Positions 17,123 to 25,864 of a stretch of DNA of 63,684 bases are shown here, piece by piece. This stretch comes from Bacteroidia bacterium (GTDB taxonomy: Bacteria; Bacteroidota; Bacteroidia; Bacteroidales; Prolixibacteraceae), in the NCBI GenBank assembly GCA_026391315.1, contig JAPLDT010000011.1:1-63684 (forward strand). Reading direction: 5' to 3'. Both the position numbers and the translations under genes were made by a program. Numbering within the stretch: the first letter of the stretch is position 1; every line of letters starts with the position of its first letter. The notes below the pieces were generated by a model, which ran no database searches, had not been told where the DNA came from, and was given only the letters and a program-made list of their open reading frames with translations.

Positions 17123-18097
17123 CTATCTTCCTGAAATCTTTAAGATCCTTGTGCTTTTATCGAAACTTGATTTGATAGGTGTTGTTACGTTGATCAGATC
17201 CAGCACTTCTCCAAAACTCTCCATCTCAATTGTGCCGGTATAGCCAAGCTTCTTCAACCTTTCTCCCTGTAATTCAATTTTCACATTGTACCACCGCTCC
17301 AGTTCCTTGGCTACTTTAGAGAAAGGCTCTTTCACAAAAATCAGTTTTCCCTCTCTCCAAGATGTAATCAAATCTGTATTTACCTCATTCAGGGAAAATT
17401 CATTGTTTGTTGAGATGATGGATCGTTGTCCGGGTTTTAAAATGGCTAACCGGTTGGTTTTGTCGCTCACTTTAACAGATCCTTCAACCAATGTTGTTTC
17501 GAAATTATCATTGTCATAAGCTTTTACATCGAAAGAGGTTCCCATCACTTCAACAGAGCCATATCCCGTTTTCACAAAAAAGGGCTTTCCATCCTTTACC
17601 ACATGGAAATACGCTTGTCCGGTGAGTTCAACATCACGGACTGCTCCATATTGTCTTGGGAAAGAGATTGTTGATCCGGAATTCAACCATACCTCTGAAC
17701 CGTCGGGGAGTTTAAAGTTTGTTCTTGCCCCGTAAGGCGTAGTGACAGTCTGAGTAATCTCAGCGTAAAGATCCGTTTTCGGTTGAATGAAAAATAGTGA
17801 TGTGGTGACTATTAGGCCGATGATTAATACTGCTGCAACTTTTAACAGGTTCTTGTAAATTGTAAACTTGCGGGCAACTGACCTTGATTCTTCCAAGGCA
17901 ATGCGGTGGTGTATTTTATCAAGCAACCTGCTGTTCTCCTTGCTCTCGATCGCTGCAGTTAAAATCTCTTTCCAATGTTTAAGGAGTTCTGCCGACACTT
18001 TGCCGTTGTTATCCTCTGCACATAGAGCCGCCAGTACCTCAGAAAATTCGTTCGGGTTGGCTGTGCCATTCAAATATTTGCTGATTTGTTTTTCCAT
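17123..18097 (-). CDS. FecR-family anti-sigma factor
   Basis: About 324 residues from the preferred Met in MEKQISKYLNGTANPNEF; an upstream Met at 18142 would give an untypical N-terminus. The cytoplasmic N-terminal part is followed by one membrane segment (LLKVAAVLIIGLIVTTSLFF), then the FecR domain (TPYGARTNFKLPDGSEVWLNSG, ELTGQAYFHVVKDG) and a C-terminal DUF4974-like domain (FSKVAKELERWYNVKIE). It holds the ECF sigma factor until the receptor's STN domain signals. It lies between the sigma gene and susC. Confidence 0.93.
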   Translation of the reverse strand: MEKQISKYLNGTANPNEFSEVLAALCAEDNNGKVSAELLKHWKEILTAAIESKENSRLLDKIHHRIALEESRSVARKFTIYKNLLKVAAVLIIGLIVTTSLFFIQPKTDLYAEITQTVTTPYGARTNFKLPDGSEVWLNSGSTISFPRQYGAVRDVELTGQAYFHVVKDGKPFFVKTGYGSVEVMGTSFDVKAYDNDNFETTLVEGSVKVSDKTNRLAILKPGQRSIISTNNEFSLNEVNTDLITSWREGKLIFVKEPFSKVAKELERWYNVKIELQGERLKKLGYTGTIEMESFGEVLDLINVTTPIKSSFDKSTRILKISGR

Positions 18098-18152
18098 GTT
18101 ATATAGGTAATACACAAAAGGGCAGGGTATCCCCTGCTCCAAAAGCGAAGAA

Positions 18153-18749
18153 TTATAAAAAAAGATAAAAATAGAGGATGGAAAGGATTCCCATCTCTTT
18201 CATGGAGCGTTTTATCTGCTTAATAGCGTGGGTGATATGATCTTCGACAGTTTTTTCTGAAATGTTCAGTTGTTGGGATATTTCTTTGTTGGAAAGTCCA
18301 TCGGTACGGCTCAGAATAAAAATCTGCTGTCTCTTTTCCGGCAGTTTTGCCACAATTTGATCGATCCCGACTTTAATCTCTTCAAATTCCAACTGATTTT
18401 CAGGTTGATATTCTTCAGCGACTGAACGATGGAAGAGTTGATCTCTAAAGGTGTGATCACTAAGATTTTTTCTGATTAAATTAAGGACTCCATTTTTTGT
18501 GATGGTGAAGATATAGGCATTAAAAGTCTCAGCATTTCCTATCTTTTGACGATTCAACCAGATCTTGACAAATACATCCTGAAGAATATCATCAATCTCA
18601 TTTTCAATTTTAAGGATGGATTTTGAAAAATGGTGAAGACGTGGGTAATAATATCCGAATAAATCATCTAGAGCTGATTTATCATCCTTTTTTAACCTGC
18701 GAATGATCTCTGCAGTTTCATCATTGGTCATTACACTTTTTTTCATCAT
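18153..18749 (-). CDS. ECF RNA polymerase sigma factor (sigma-70 family)
   Basis: A 198-residue sigma factor with region 2 (about residues 22-90, FGYYYPRLHHFSKSIL, DDILQDVFVKIW) and region 4 (about 130-185, ILSRTDGLSNKEISQQLNISEKTVEDHI). This is the Bacteroidota sigma/anti-sigma type dedicated to a SusC/D locus. The start could be Met1, Met2 or Met7; the longest is given. A promoter with both boxes lies about 45-75 bp upstream and a palindrome overlaps its -7 box. The gene after it encodes the FecR anti-sigma partner. Confidence 0.93.
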   Translation of the reverse strand: MMKKSVMTNDETAEIIRRLKKDDKSALDDLFGYYYPRLHHFSKSILKIENEIDDILQDVFVKIWLNRQKIGNAETFNAYIFTITKNGVLNLIRKNLSDHTFRDQLFHRSVAEEYQPENQLEFEEIKVGIDQIVAKLPEKRQQIFILSRTDGLSNKEISQQLNISEKTVEDHITHAIKQIKRSMKEMGILSILYFYLFL

Positions 18750-18775
18750 TTAATTCACTACCGGATGGAACTTTC

Positions 18776-18805
18776 AGTAGTTTTGATAGTCGATCAAAAG
18801 TAACT
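18776..18805. promoter_or_regulatory. Palindrome overlapping the sigma-gene promoter
   Basis: AGTAGTTTTGAT (18776-18787) and ATCAAAAGTAACT (18793-18805) form an imperfect inverted repeat covering the -7 box of the ECF sigma promoter. It could be an operator or a mRNA 5' hairpin. The binding factor is unknown. Confidence 0.4.
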
Positions 18806-18824
18806 ATTTCCCGCATTTTTCCAA
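18795..18824 (-). promoter_or_regulatory. Housekeeping promoter of the ECF sigma operon
   Basis: On the minus strand, -33 TTG (18822-18824), a 19-nt spacer, and -7 TACTTTTG (18795-18802) match the Bacteroidota consensus TTTG-N19-21-TAnnTTTG. It predicts a start about 40 nt upstream of the sigma gene. Confidence 0.6.
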
Positions 18825-18918
18825 TTCAGCTAACCTGCGATGGGCTTTCTTTTAAACATTCACCGGAATTAGGATTCCCGATTGCCAAATATCGATACCC
18901 TCTGTGATCATTCGTCAA

Positions 18919-18951
18919 CTCATTTTACGACTCATCCGCCTCATTCTACGA
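18919..18951 (+). promoter_or_regulatory. Direct-repeat operator candidate (LytTR-type spacing)
   Basis: CTCATTTTACGA (18919-18930) and CTCATTCTACGA (18940-18951) are direct repeats with one mismatch, spaced 21 nt start to start. This is two helical turns, the arrangement used by LytTR response regulators. They lie about 65-100 bp upstream of the TonB-receptor gene whose module encodes a LytTR regulator. Confidence 0.5.
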
Positions 18952-19016
18952 TCCGGTAGATTATTTTTTTTCTCATGCGATTTTCAGCTTTTATTTGAGG
19001 GAAAATTTATATTACC

Positions 19017-21149
19017 ATGAAGACCGTCATCTGTACACTCCCTTTTCTATTGTTGTTAGCTAACCTTTCGGCCCAGGTTGCTATCTCCGGTAGGGTGTTG
19101 GATCAAAAACAAATGCCGCTCACCGGAGCCAATGTTTTTCTTCAGGGGAGTTACGACGGAACGACTGCCGACAGTCTGGGGAATTTCAGTTTTAAATCCA
19201 AGTTGAAAGGGACTCAGATCATTTCAGCCACTTTTATCGGGTACAAACCCTTTTCCCGGAAATTAAACCTGGACAGTACGAAAACCATCGTACTTAACCT
19301 CGTTTTAGAAGAAACCGGAGGACAAATCGATGAAGTGGTGATCAACGCCGGAGCCTTTGAGGCCAGCGATGAGAAGAAAGCAGTTATTATGAGGATGTTT
19401 GATGTTGCAACAACTCCCAGCGCCCAGGGCGATATTTTTGGCGCTCTCTGTACCCTGCCGGGAGTTCAAAAAGTGGGCGAAGATGGTCGGGTGTTTGTCC
19501 GAGGAGGCGAAGGCTACGAAACAAAAACCTTTATGGACGGGATGCAGGTTTCATCACCATATATGTCTAAAATGCCTGATATGCCTACCCGGGGACGCTT
19601 CTCACCCATGCTTTTCAGCGGAACACTGTTCAGTACAGGCGCCTATTCGGCCGAATACGGCCAGGCATTGTCCTCGATTGTGGACATGAAAACCAATTCG
19701 ATTGAGACCGAAGAAAAATCGAGCATTTCGATCATGACGGTTGGAGTGATGGGATCAACAACCAAATGCTGGAAAAAGGCTTCCTTTTCGCTGAGCGGGG
19801 ATTATGTAACTTCCGGATTGTCCAATGTAATTAATAAACAGCAGGTTGACTGGATTAAAAATCCGGCAGGAGTTGACGGAACCCTTATGTTTCGGCAGAA
19901 AACAGGAAAGACGGGTTTGTTTAAAGTTTTCGGAACATTTAACAACAGCGCCAGTGGCCTGAACTATCTGAATACACAATCGGGCGTAGAACAGGCTATT
20001 CTACTGAACAGCAGCAATGTATATCTTAATAATACCTACAACGGCATGTTGGGCGAAAAGTGGATGATCAAATCCGGCCTCGCGTGGAATTGGGACATTC
20101 AAAAGTTTGATCTGGATAAGGATCAGGTAGCTACGACCCAAAGGATGACACAAGCCAAACTTGGATTCAGCCATTTTTTGAATGAAAAGACTGAATTGAA
20201 ATTTGGCACCGATTGGGTGAACTTTTCCTATGATCAAAAAATAAGAATGAATGGTAATTACAGGTTACCGTTTATCAACAATCAGCTTTCGGCCTTTGCC
20301 GAACTGGAATACAAGCTCACCAAAAAATTTGTAACCCGGTTGGGAGCAAGGCTGGAAAACAGTTCACTTCTGAATGGAACAACGCTCACGCCGAGGCTTT
20401 CTGCTGCATACAAAACAGGCAATCACAGTCAGGTATCGCTGGCATTTGGCCAGTTTTACCAGAATCCGGGAAACGATTACCTGAAATTTGCACCTCAGTT
20501 AAAACCTGAAAAATCGGGCCATGCCGTGATGACCTGGCAATATCAGACTGACTTAAAAACATTCAGGGTGGAGGGTTACCTGAAGAAATATTCAGATTTG
20601 GTGAAATTCACCAACCCATTGGCAACCAATCCGCTCGATTATTCGAATGCGGGCAGTGGTCATGCAGAAGGAATAGACCTCTTCTGGCGCGACAAGGAAA
20701 CATTTGACCTTACCGATTATTGGATTTCCTATTCATGGATCAATGCCCGTCGTGATTACAAAGATTACCAGATGTCTGCCACTCCAACGTATGTTTCGGA
20801 ACACAATTTGTCGGTGGTGTACAAACGTTTTCTGGAAAAATTCCGCACGTACGCTTCACTGACTTACTCATTTGCAAGCAGTCGCCCTTACCATGATCCG
20901 AATCTCCCGGGATTTATGAATGCGAAAACCCAGTCCTACAACGATATCAGTTTGAGCCTGACTTACCTGATGAAAATCTTCAGGAGACAGTCGGTTTTGC
21001 ACCTGATGGTCAATAATCTGGCTGGATTCGACAATGTTTACGGATACAATTTTTCGGCCAAACCGAATGCGGCCGGATATTATGAATCGACCCCCATCAA
21101 ATCGCCTTTTGTGCGGCAAACCATTTTGCTTATATCTATTATGTTTTAA
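19017..21149 (+). CDS. TonB-dependent receptor, module 1
   Basis: A 710-residue outer-membrane receptor with a signal peptide (TVICTLPFLLLLANLSAQ), a CarboxypepD-regulatory-like domain (about 22-100, ISGRVLDQKQMPLTGANVFLQG), a plug domain (about 125-235, GALCTLPGVQKVGEDGRVFVRGG, FSTGAYSAEYGQALSSIVDM) and a barrel ending LLISIMF. There is no STN domain and no SusD partner, so it is not a classical glycan importer; vitamin, metal chelate or peptide uptake are alternatives. It heads a four-gene module (TPR protein, LytS kinase, LytTR regulator). A paralogue in the same gene order lies inverted at 26557-28722. Confidence 0.92.
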   Translation: MKTVICTLPFLLLLANLSAQVAISGRVLDQKQMPLTGANVFLQGSYDGTTADSLGNFSFKSKLKGTQIISATFIGYKPFSRKLNLDSTKTIVLNLVLEETGGQIDEVVINAGAFEASDEKKAVIMRMFDVATTPSAQGDIFGALCTLPGVQKVGEDGRVFVRGGEGYETKTFMDGMQVSSPYMSKMPDMPTRGRFSPMLFSGTLFSTGAYSAEYGQALSSIVDMKTNSIETEEKSSISIMTVGVMGSTTKCWKKASFSLSGDYVTSGLSNVINKQQVDWIKNPAGVDGTLMFRQKTGKTGLFKVFGTFNNSASGLNYLNTQSGVEQAILLNSSNVYLNNTYNGMLGEKWMIKSGLAWNWDIQKFDLDKDQVATTQRMTQAKLGFSHFLNEKTELKFGTDWVNFSYDQKIRMNGNYRLPFINNQLSAFAELEYKLTKKFVTRLGARLENSSLLNGTTLTPRLSAAYKTGNHSQVSLAFGQFYQNPGNDYLKFAPQLKPEKSGHAVMTWQYQTDLKTFRVEGYLKKYSDLVKFTNPLATNPLDYSNAGSGHAEGIDLFWRDKETFDLTDYWISYSWINARRDYKDYQMSATPTYVSEHNLSVVYKRFLEKFRTYASLTYSFASSRPYHDPNLPGFMNAKTQSYNDISLSLTYLMKIFRRQSVLHLMVNNLAGFDNVYGYNFSAKPNAAGYYESTPIKSPFVRQTILLISIMF

Positions 21150-21179
21150 TCGGAATATTGAATATTAAAAACACAAAAA

Positions 21180-21830
21180 ATGAAAAAGTTAATTGTTACC
21201 CTCGTATTGGTTTCGTTATTCAGTAACCTCATTGCGAACGAAAACTACCAGAAGGCCATCAACCAATCGGTCAAAGCGCTCTTTCAGTCTAAAACAATTC
21301 CTGAATATGTTGAAGTTGCGAATCAGTTCGAGCGAATTTCGAACATCGAAAAGGGGGAGTGGTTACCCTTGTATTATGCCTCCTTTGCCTACATCATGAT
21401 AAGCTTTCGGGAAACCGAAAATGCAAAAAAGGACCAATACCTCGATCAGGCACAAAAATACCTGGATCAGGCCTTGGCAATCGATCCTAACGAGTCTGAA
21501 TTGCATATGCTGCAGGGTTTTCTCTATCCATCACGGATTAACATTGACCCGATGACCCGCGGAATGACCCTTGTGTCGGTCATGAACAAATCCCTCGACA
21601 AAGCTTTGGAGCTGAACCCGGACAATCCGCGTGTTTATTACCTTCGGGCTACCATGACTTTTCACACTCCCGAAGTTTATGGTGGCGGGGCTGCCAAAGC
21701 GCTTCCAATGTTTCAGGTTGCTGACGAAAAATTCAGGATTTTCAAACCCAAAACTGCGATCTCACCCAATTGGGGAAAAGAGATGAACGATTCCGAATTG
21801 AAAAGTGTTCTGGAATTGGTGAAGAAGTAG
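21180..21830 (+). CDS. Secreted TPR-like protein, module 1
   Basis: A 216-residue protein with a signal peptide (KKLIVTLVLVSLFSNLIA). TPR-like helical repeats are visible (YLDQAQKYLDQALAIDPNESELHMLQGFL; SLDKALELNPDNPRVYYLRA). It starts 30 bp after the receptor gene. A paralogue is at 25865-26506 in the second module with the same local order, so it likely works with the receptor in the periplasm, for instance as an adaptor or signal-sensing protein (inference). No catalytic motif is seen. Confidence 0.8.
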   Translation: MKKLIVTLVLVSLFSNLIANENYQKAINQSVKALFQSKTIPEYVEVANQFERISNIEKGEWLPLYYASFAYIMISFRETENAKKDQYLDQAQKYLDQALAIDPNESELHMLQGFLYPSRINIDPMTRGMTLVSVMNKSLDKALELNPDNPRVYYLRATMTFHTPEVYGGGAAKALPMFQVADEKFRIFKPKTAISPNWGKEMNDSELKSVLELVKK

Positions 21831-21870
21831 ATTAATTCAGTAAATTCGATCAACCGGAACGATAAAATAG

Positions 21871-22914
21871 GTGATAATGAACCAGAAGATTAATATAAAG
21901 AAACTGATATGGCAGGTACCTGCCTTTATGCTGTTGCTAATTGCGATGGGAAACCTGATTATGCTGACTGTTGCTAAATTGGAGTATATTACCCCACAGA
22001 TGGTCATTCATGGTTCGATCAGTTCGGTACTTATAGGTGGTTCGTTTATGTTCGGAATAAAATGGATGATCTGGATTCTTGATCGGAAACTTCCCTGGTT
22101 GCAATTTCCGCTTAAGCGGTTGATTGTTCAATTCTTTGTTACCATTGGGCTCTCTGTGGTAATTATTGTGCTTGCGATCTTTCTGACCAGTTTATTATGG
22201 CACCAGAAAATGAATTCCGACTTTTTTATTGAAACAGGTTCTTTCATGGTAAAGGTTGCCTTTACATTCGTTTTTCTGGGCTCGCTAATTTCGAATGCGA
22301 TCATGTTTTTTAAGAACTGGAAAGAGGCGGCAGTTCAGCAGGAGAAACTTAAAAGAGAGCAATTGGCCTTGCAATATGAAACATTGAAAAGCCAGGTGAA
22401 TCCTCATTTCCTCTTTAACAACCTGAATTCACTCACTTCACTGATCAGCTCCAATCCTGATAAGGCGATCGATTTTGTGAAGAAACTTTCGGAAGTGTAT
22501 CGCTACGTGCTCGACCAAAAAAACAATGAACTGGTGGACCTCGATACTGAATTGAAATTTCTGGAATCCTATGTTTTTCTGCAGAAAATTAGGTTTGAAT
22601 CAAATCTGGATGTGCAAATTACCGTTCAGACAGGTAACTTCAAAGTCATCCCATTATCCATTCAAATGCTCGTCGAAAATGCCATCAAACACAATGAAAT
22701 TTCGGATAAAAATCCTTTGATTATTCGCATTTTCTCCACGGAAGATGGTTATCTGACCGTTGAAAACAAACTTCAGCGAAAAGTTGGATCGGAGGGAAGT
22801 GGAAGCGGCATCCAAAATATCAAAGAGCGGTATCAGTTTTTCACAGAAAAAAAAGTGATGATTGCTGAGAGCAGTGGCAATTTTGTAGTTCGTATTCCTT
22901 TGCTAACTGACTGA
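21871..22914 (+). CDS. LytS-type sensor histidine kinase, module 1
   Basis: A 347-residue membrane kinase. Four hydrophobic segments occupy about residues 12-150, followed by a coiled linker and the His_kinase (PF06580-type) domain with phospho-acceptor region QVNPHFLFNNLNSLTSLI (His about 176). The ATPase part shows the N-box VENAIKHNEIS and the G-box SGSGIQNIKERYQFF. No periplasmic sensor domain is present, so it may sense through its membrane part or a partner. The LytTR regulator gene starts 1 bp after its stop. Confidence 0.93.
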   Translation: MIMNQKINIKKLIWQVPAFMLLLIAMGNLIMLTVAKLEYITPQMVIHGSISSVLIGGSFMFGIKWMIWILDRKLPWLQFPLKRLIVQFFVTIGLSVVIIVLAIFLTSLLWHQKMNSDFFIETGSFMVKVAFTFVFLGSLISNAIMFFKNWKEAAVQQEKLKREQLALQYETLKSQVNPHFLFNNLNSLTSLISSNPDKAIDFVKKLSEVYRYVLDQKNNELVDLDTELKFLESYVFLQKIRFESNLDVQITVQTGNFKVIPLSIQMLVENAIKHNEISDKNPLIIRIFSTEDGYLTVENKLQRKVGSEGSGSGIQNIKERYQFFTEKKVMIAESSGNFVVRIPLLTD

Positions 22915-22915
22915 G

Positions 22916-23683
22916 ATGTATAAAGTGCTGATCATAGAAGACGAAAAGCCTGCGGCTGAATGGTTGAGGCAACTGATCCTGAAATTTGATCCTCAGATTT
23001 CGGTACTTGCCGTCATTGATTCAGTAAATGGCGCCGTTGAATGGTTTCAGCAGAATCCTGCCCCTGATCTGGTTTTTATGGATATTCAGCTTGCCGACGG
23101 ATTAAGCTTCGGGGTGTTTGAGCGTGTGAATATGACTTCTCCGGTGATTTTTACGACGGCCTATGAGGAATATGCCATCAAAGCTTTCAAAGTAAACAGT
23201 GTAGACTATTTGCTTAAACCAATAGCTTACCAGGAGCTGGAAGCGGCATTTCAAAAATTCAACGATAGGATCAGGCATTCACAGTCAACTCCTGCAGTTA
23301 CGATTGAACTGTTGAATAAAGTGAAGGAAATGCTCCAGAAACAGTACAAAACCAGATTTGTAATTAAAGTGGGAGAGCACCTGAAATCCATCGCTGTTGA
23401 AGATATTCTCTTTTTTTACAGCCTCGAAAAGGCCACATTCCTGTGTACCTCTGATTTCAAAACCTACCTTGTTGATTATTCGCTCGACCGCATCTCGGAG
23501 ATGGTGGACGAACAGCAATTCTTTCGCATCAACCGCAAGTATATACTGAGCAATCGATCCATTGCAGACATTGTTTTTTACTCCAATAGCCGGCTGAAAG
23601 TCAAATTGAAGAAGGCGGACGAAGAGAGCATTGTCGTTAGCAGGGATAAAGTTTTTGCATTCAAGGAATGGCTTGATTTGTAG
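22916..23683 (+). CDS. LytTR-family response regulator, module 1
   Basis: A 255-residue regulator: receiver domain (about 1-120; acidic IIEDE, phospho-acceptor Asp about 57 in DLVFMDIQLADG, VDYLLKPI) and C-terminal LytTR DNA-binding domain (about 148-250; VEDILFFYSLEKATFL, QQFFRINRKYILS). It is the cognate regulator of the preceding kinase and its likely target is the receptor promoter, where 21-nt-spaced direct repeats occur at 18919-18951. A strong hairpin follows 27 bp after the stop. Confidence 0.94.
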   Translation: MYKVLIIEDEKPAAEWLRQLILKFDPQISVLAVIDSVNGAVEWFQQNPAPDLVFMDIQLADGLSFGVFERVNMTSPVIFTTAYEEYAIKAFKVNSVDYLLKPIAYQELEAAFQKFNDRIRHSQSTPAVTIELLNKVKEMLQKQYKTRFVIKVGEHLKSIAVEDILFFYSLEKATFLCTSDFKTYLVDYSLDRISEMVDEQQFFRINRKYILSNRSIADIVFYSNSRLKVKLKKADEESIVVSRDKVFAFKEWLDL

Positions 23684-23709
23684 GTGTTTAATAGGCGCAA
23701 AAATAAAAA

Positions 23710-23744
23710 CTGACGGGGTGACTCTGAGTGACCCCGTCAGTTTT
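23710..23744. terminator. Hairpin terminator shared by two convergent modules
   Basis: CTGACGGGGTGACTC pairs with the region ending ACCCCGTCAG (one mismatch, 1-nt loop), followed by TTTT on the + strand and preceded by an A-run that gives T's on the - strand. It lies between two convergent LytTR genes and fits a bidirectional terminator. A near-identical, perfectly paired copy is at 28960-28990. Confidence 0.85.
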
Positions 23745-23756
23745 AATAAGCTGCCA

Positions 23757-24506
23757 TTACCTATTCAGCCAATTCTTGAATTCCTGAACCCGCTCCCGGG
23801 CAACAAAGATATCCGGATCATCAATCCCCTCAATTTTTAATCGTAGCCGCGAATTGGTCCAGGCCAAAATATTGGTACAAGTTTGAATGGAAACAATGTA
23901 TTTTCGGTTAATCCTGAAGTGAATTTCCGGGTCAAGCATTTGTTCTATCTGATCAAGCGTATATTCAATGTTATAGTTGTGTTTGTCGGACGTCAGGAGA
24001 TAAGTTCCTTTCTCCTGGCTAAAAAATGCCAGAATTTCTTCGACAGGAATACTTTTGATTTTATCGCCAACCTTGACCATAAACCGTGACTTATAACTTT
24101 TCCCATATGATGGATTGTTCATTCTAATCATCTTTTCGAGGATCAGGCCTGGAGAAAACTGCCTGGCTTTTTCAATGGCTTTGCTGAGCCTCTCTTCCTC
24201 AATGGGTTTTAGCAAATAATCGATACCGCTTGTTTTGAATGCATCGATGGCATAGTGGTCATAGGCAGTAGTAAAAATGATCGGACAACGCACATCGAAT
24301 TGATCGAAGATCTCAAAACTCAACCCATCGGCAAGTTGGATATCCGAAAAAAGGAGGTCAGGCTCAGGATTGGTCCGTAGGTATTTCAGACCATCACGAA
24401 CTGAATCCAGTTTGGCAATTACGATCATGTTCGGGGCGACCTTTGCAAGTAAACGCTCCAGATGATTGGCCGCTCTTGGTTCGTCTTCCAAAATAATTAC
24501 CTTCAT
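23757..24506 (-). CDS. LytTR-family response regulator, module 2
   Basis: A 249-residue paralogue of the regulator at 22916-23683: receiver domain (IILEDEPRAANHLERLL, DLLFSDIQLADGLSFEIF with the acceptor Asp, IDYLLKPI) and LytTR domain (VEEILAFFSQEKGTYLL, IHFRINRKYIVS). It overlaps the kinase gene by 4 bp, so the two are translationally coupled. It converges with the module 1 regulator across the shared hairpin. Divergence from its paralogue suggests distinct targets. Confidence 0.93.
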   Translation of the reverse strand: MKVIILEDEPRAANHLERLLAKVAPNMIVIAKLDSVRDGLKYLRTNPEPDLLFSDIQLADGLSFEIFDQFDVRCPIIFTTAYDHYAIDAFKTSGIDYLLKPIEEERLSKAIEKARQFSPGLILEKMIRMNNPSYGKSYKSRFMVKVGDKIKSIPVEEILAFFSQEKGTYLLTSDKHNYNIEYTLDQIEQMLDPEIHFRINRKYIVSIQTCTNILAWTNSRLRLKIEGIDDPDIFVARERVQEFKNWLNR

Positions 24507-25546
24507 TTTTCCGTCAATTTTAGAATGGGTATCCGAACCATAAATTGCTCCTCAGACGGAAGGATTTCAATGGGTCGGTCGCAAAAGAATGCAAATTGTT
24601 GAACAATGTTTCTCAATCCGGTTTTCTTTGAGTCTTCACCCACATTTTTCGGTCGCAACACATTTGTAACTTCCAGATAATCTTTGTTTTTCCGGATAGT
24701 AATTCGAAGGGGATAAGTCTCAGAAACCTCGTTGTGTTTAACTGCATTTTCGATCAGCAGTTGTAAGGTCATTGGCACAATGTAATCTGCGCTATCGGGT
24801 TTAACATCAATGATTATTTCCAGCTTCTCTTCGAACCTTGTTTGAAGCAAAAAGATAAATGAACGAATAAATTCCATTTCATCTTTCAGTGGAACCAGTT
24901 CTTTGTCGCGACTATCCAGTACATAACGAAACAGATCGCTCAACTGCCGGATAAACTTTACAGCTGTGGCCTGGTCGTCGTAAACCAGGTCGCTCAGCAC
25001 ATTCAGGCTGTTAAAAAGGAAATGGGGATTGATCTGATTACGCAAGGATTCATATTTGTACACCATCATTTCCGCTTTCAGTTTTTCAGCCTGGATCAAC
25101 GAATTCTTCCATGCAAAAAAGAAGCCGATTGCGGTAAAAATTAATGAAATAAACAGTGAAATCAATACAGTGACAGGAATGGATGATACAATCCATGGCC
25201 ATGACTGGGCGGGTAATATGCCTCTCCAGATATAGTAATTGGCAAATTGCATGACTACATAGGCAAATATTGAATAAGCCAGAAAAGTAAAGATTTGAAC
25301 AAGAACCTTTTTTACAGGAGCTTTTATCCAGGAAATCTTTCGGTCGATTAACCTGTAAATAAAACCCAGTCCAATCCATTGTGTAATGCTGATGCTAAAG
25401 GTCCAAACAAATATTACAAAAGATGTTTTTAAATCTTGCAGCGCATTTGCCATTAAAACCAACATTAGCAGGATGCTTAAGGCTGCATTGGACAAAATGA
25501 GTTTTGCCAGCTTGATTGATTTTTCACGTAATTCCGGAATCGTCAT
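24503..25546 (-). CDS. LytS-type sensor histidine kinase, module 2
   Basis: A 347-residue kinase, the same length as its paralogue at 21871-22914. Four membrane segments (about residues 15-150) precede the kinase core with acceptor region QINPHFLFNSLNVLSDLV, N-box LIENAVKHNEVS and a degenerate G-box (KKTGLRNIVQQFAFF). The signal sensed is unknown. Between it and the TPR gene lies a 318-bp intergenic stretch with a long inverted repeat, so kinase and regulator may have their own promoter. Confidence 0.92.
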   Translation of the reverse strand: MTIPELREKSIKLAKLILSNAALSILLMLVLMANALQDLKTSFVIFVWTFSISITQWIGLGFIYRLIDRKISWIKAPVKKVLVQIFTFLAYSIFAYVVMQFANYYIWRGILPAQSWPWIVSSIPVTVLISLFISLIFTAIGFFFAWKNSLIQAEKLKAEMMVYKYESLRNQINPHFLFNSLNVLSDLVYDDQATAVKFIRQLSDLFRYVLDSRDKELVPLKDEMEFIRSFIFLLQTRFEEKLEIIIDVKPDSADYIVPMTLQLLIENAVKHNEVSETYPLRITIRKNKDYLEVTNVLRPKNVGEDSKKTGLRNIVQQFAFFCDRPIEILPSEEQFMVRIPILKLTEK

Positions 25547-25864
25547 TTGGAATTTAGTATTTTGGATGCTGGTAGTTATGTAAATGTAAAGATAAATCCG
25601 GTTTCGGATGAGCCAATTTTCAGAAATCCGGTTTTATTCATTGTTGAGTTTTCAAATTGCATCATGGCACCGAGATTGTACCAAAAGCGAAAATATTTGA
25701 CCACGAAGGTCTCGGAGGTAAAACACAAAGGTCACAAAAAGATCACAATCAATATTATACGGTTGTGTCCTTTGTGCATCCTTTGTGCCCTTTGTGGTTA
25801 GATGCGACTTTTAAGACACACACAGGAGTTTCGCCCCGTGCCCCATGCTCTCCGCCCTCTGCTA
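25547..25864. repeat. Intergenic stretch with a long periodic inverted repeat
   Basis: No gene seen. About 25697-25801 forms a long imperfect hairpin: the left arm carries ACCACGAAGG and ACACAAAGG units, the right arm GTCCTTTGTG, ATCCTTTGTG and CCCTTTGTGGTT units repeating every 11-12 nt. The same kind of sequence occurs at 49545-49630, and relatives at 40528-40620 and 46543-46815. Confidence 0.6.
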
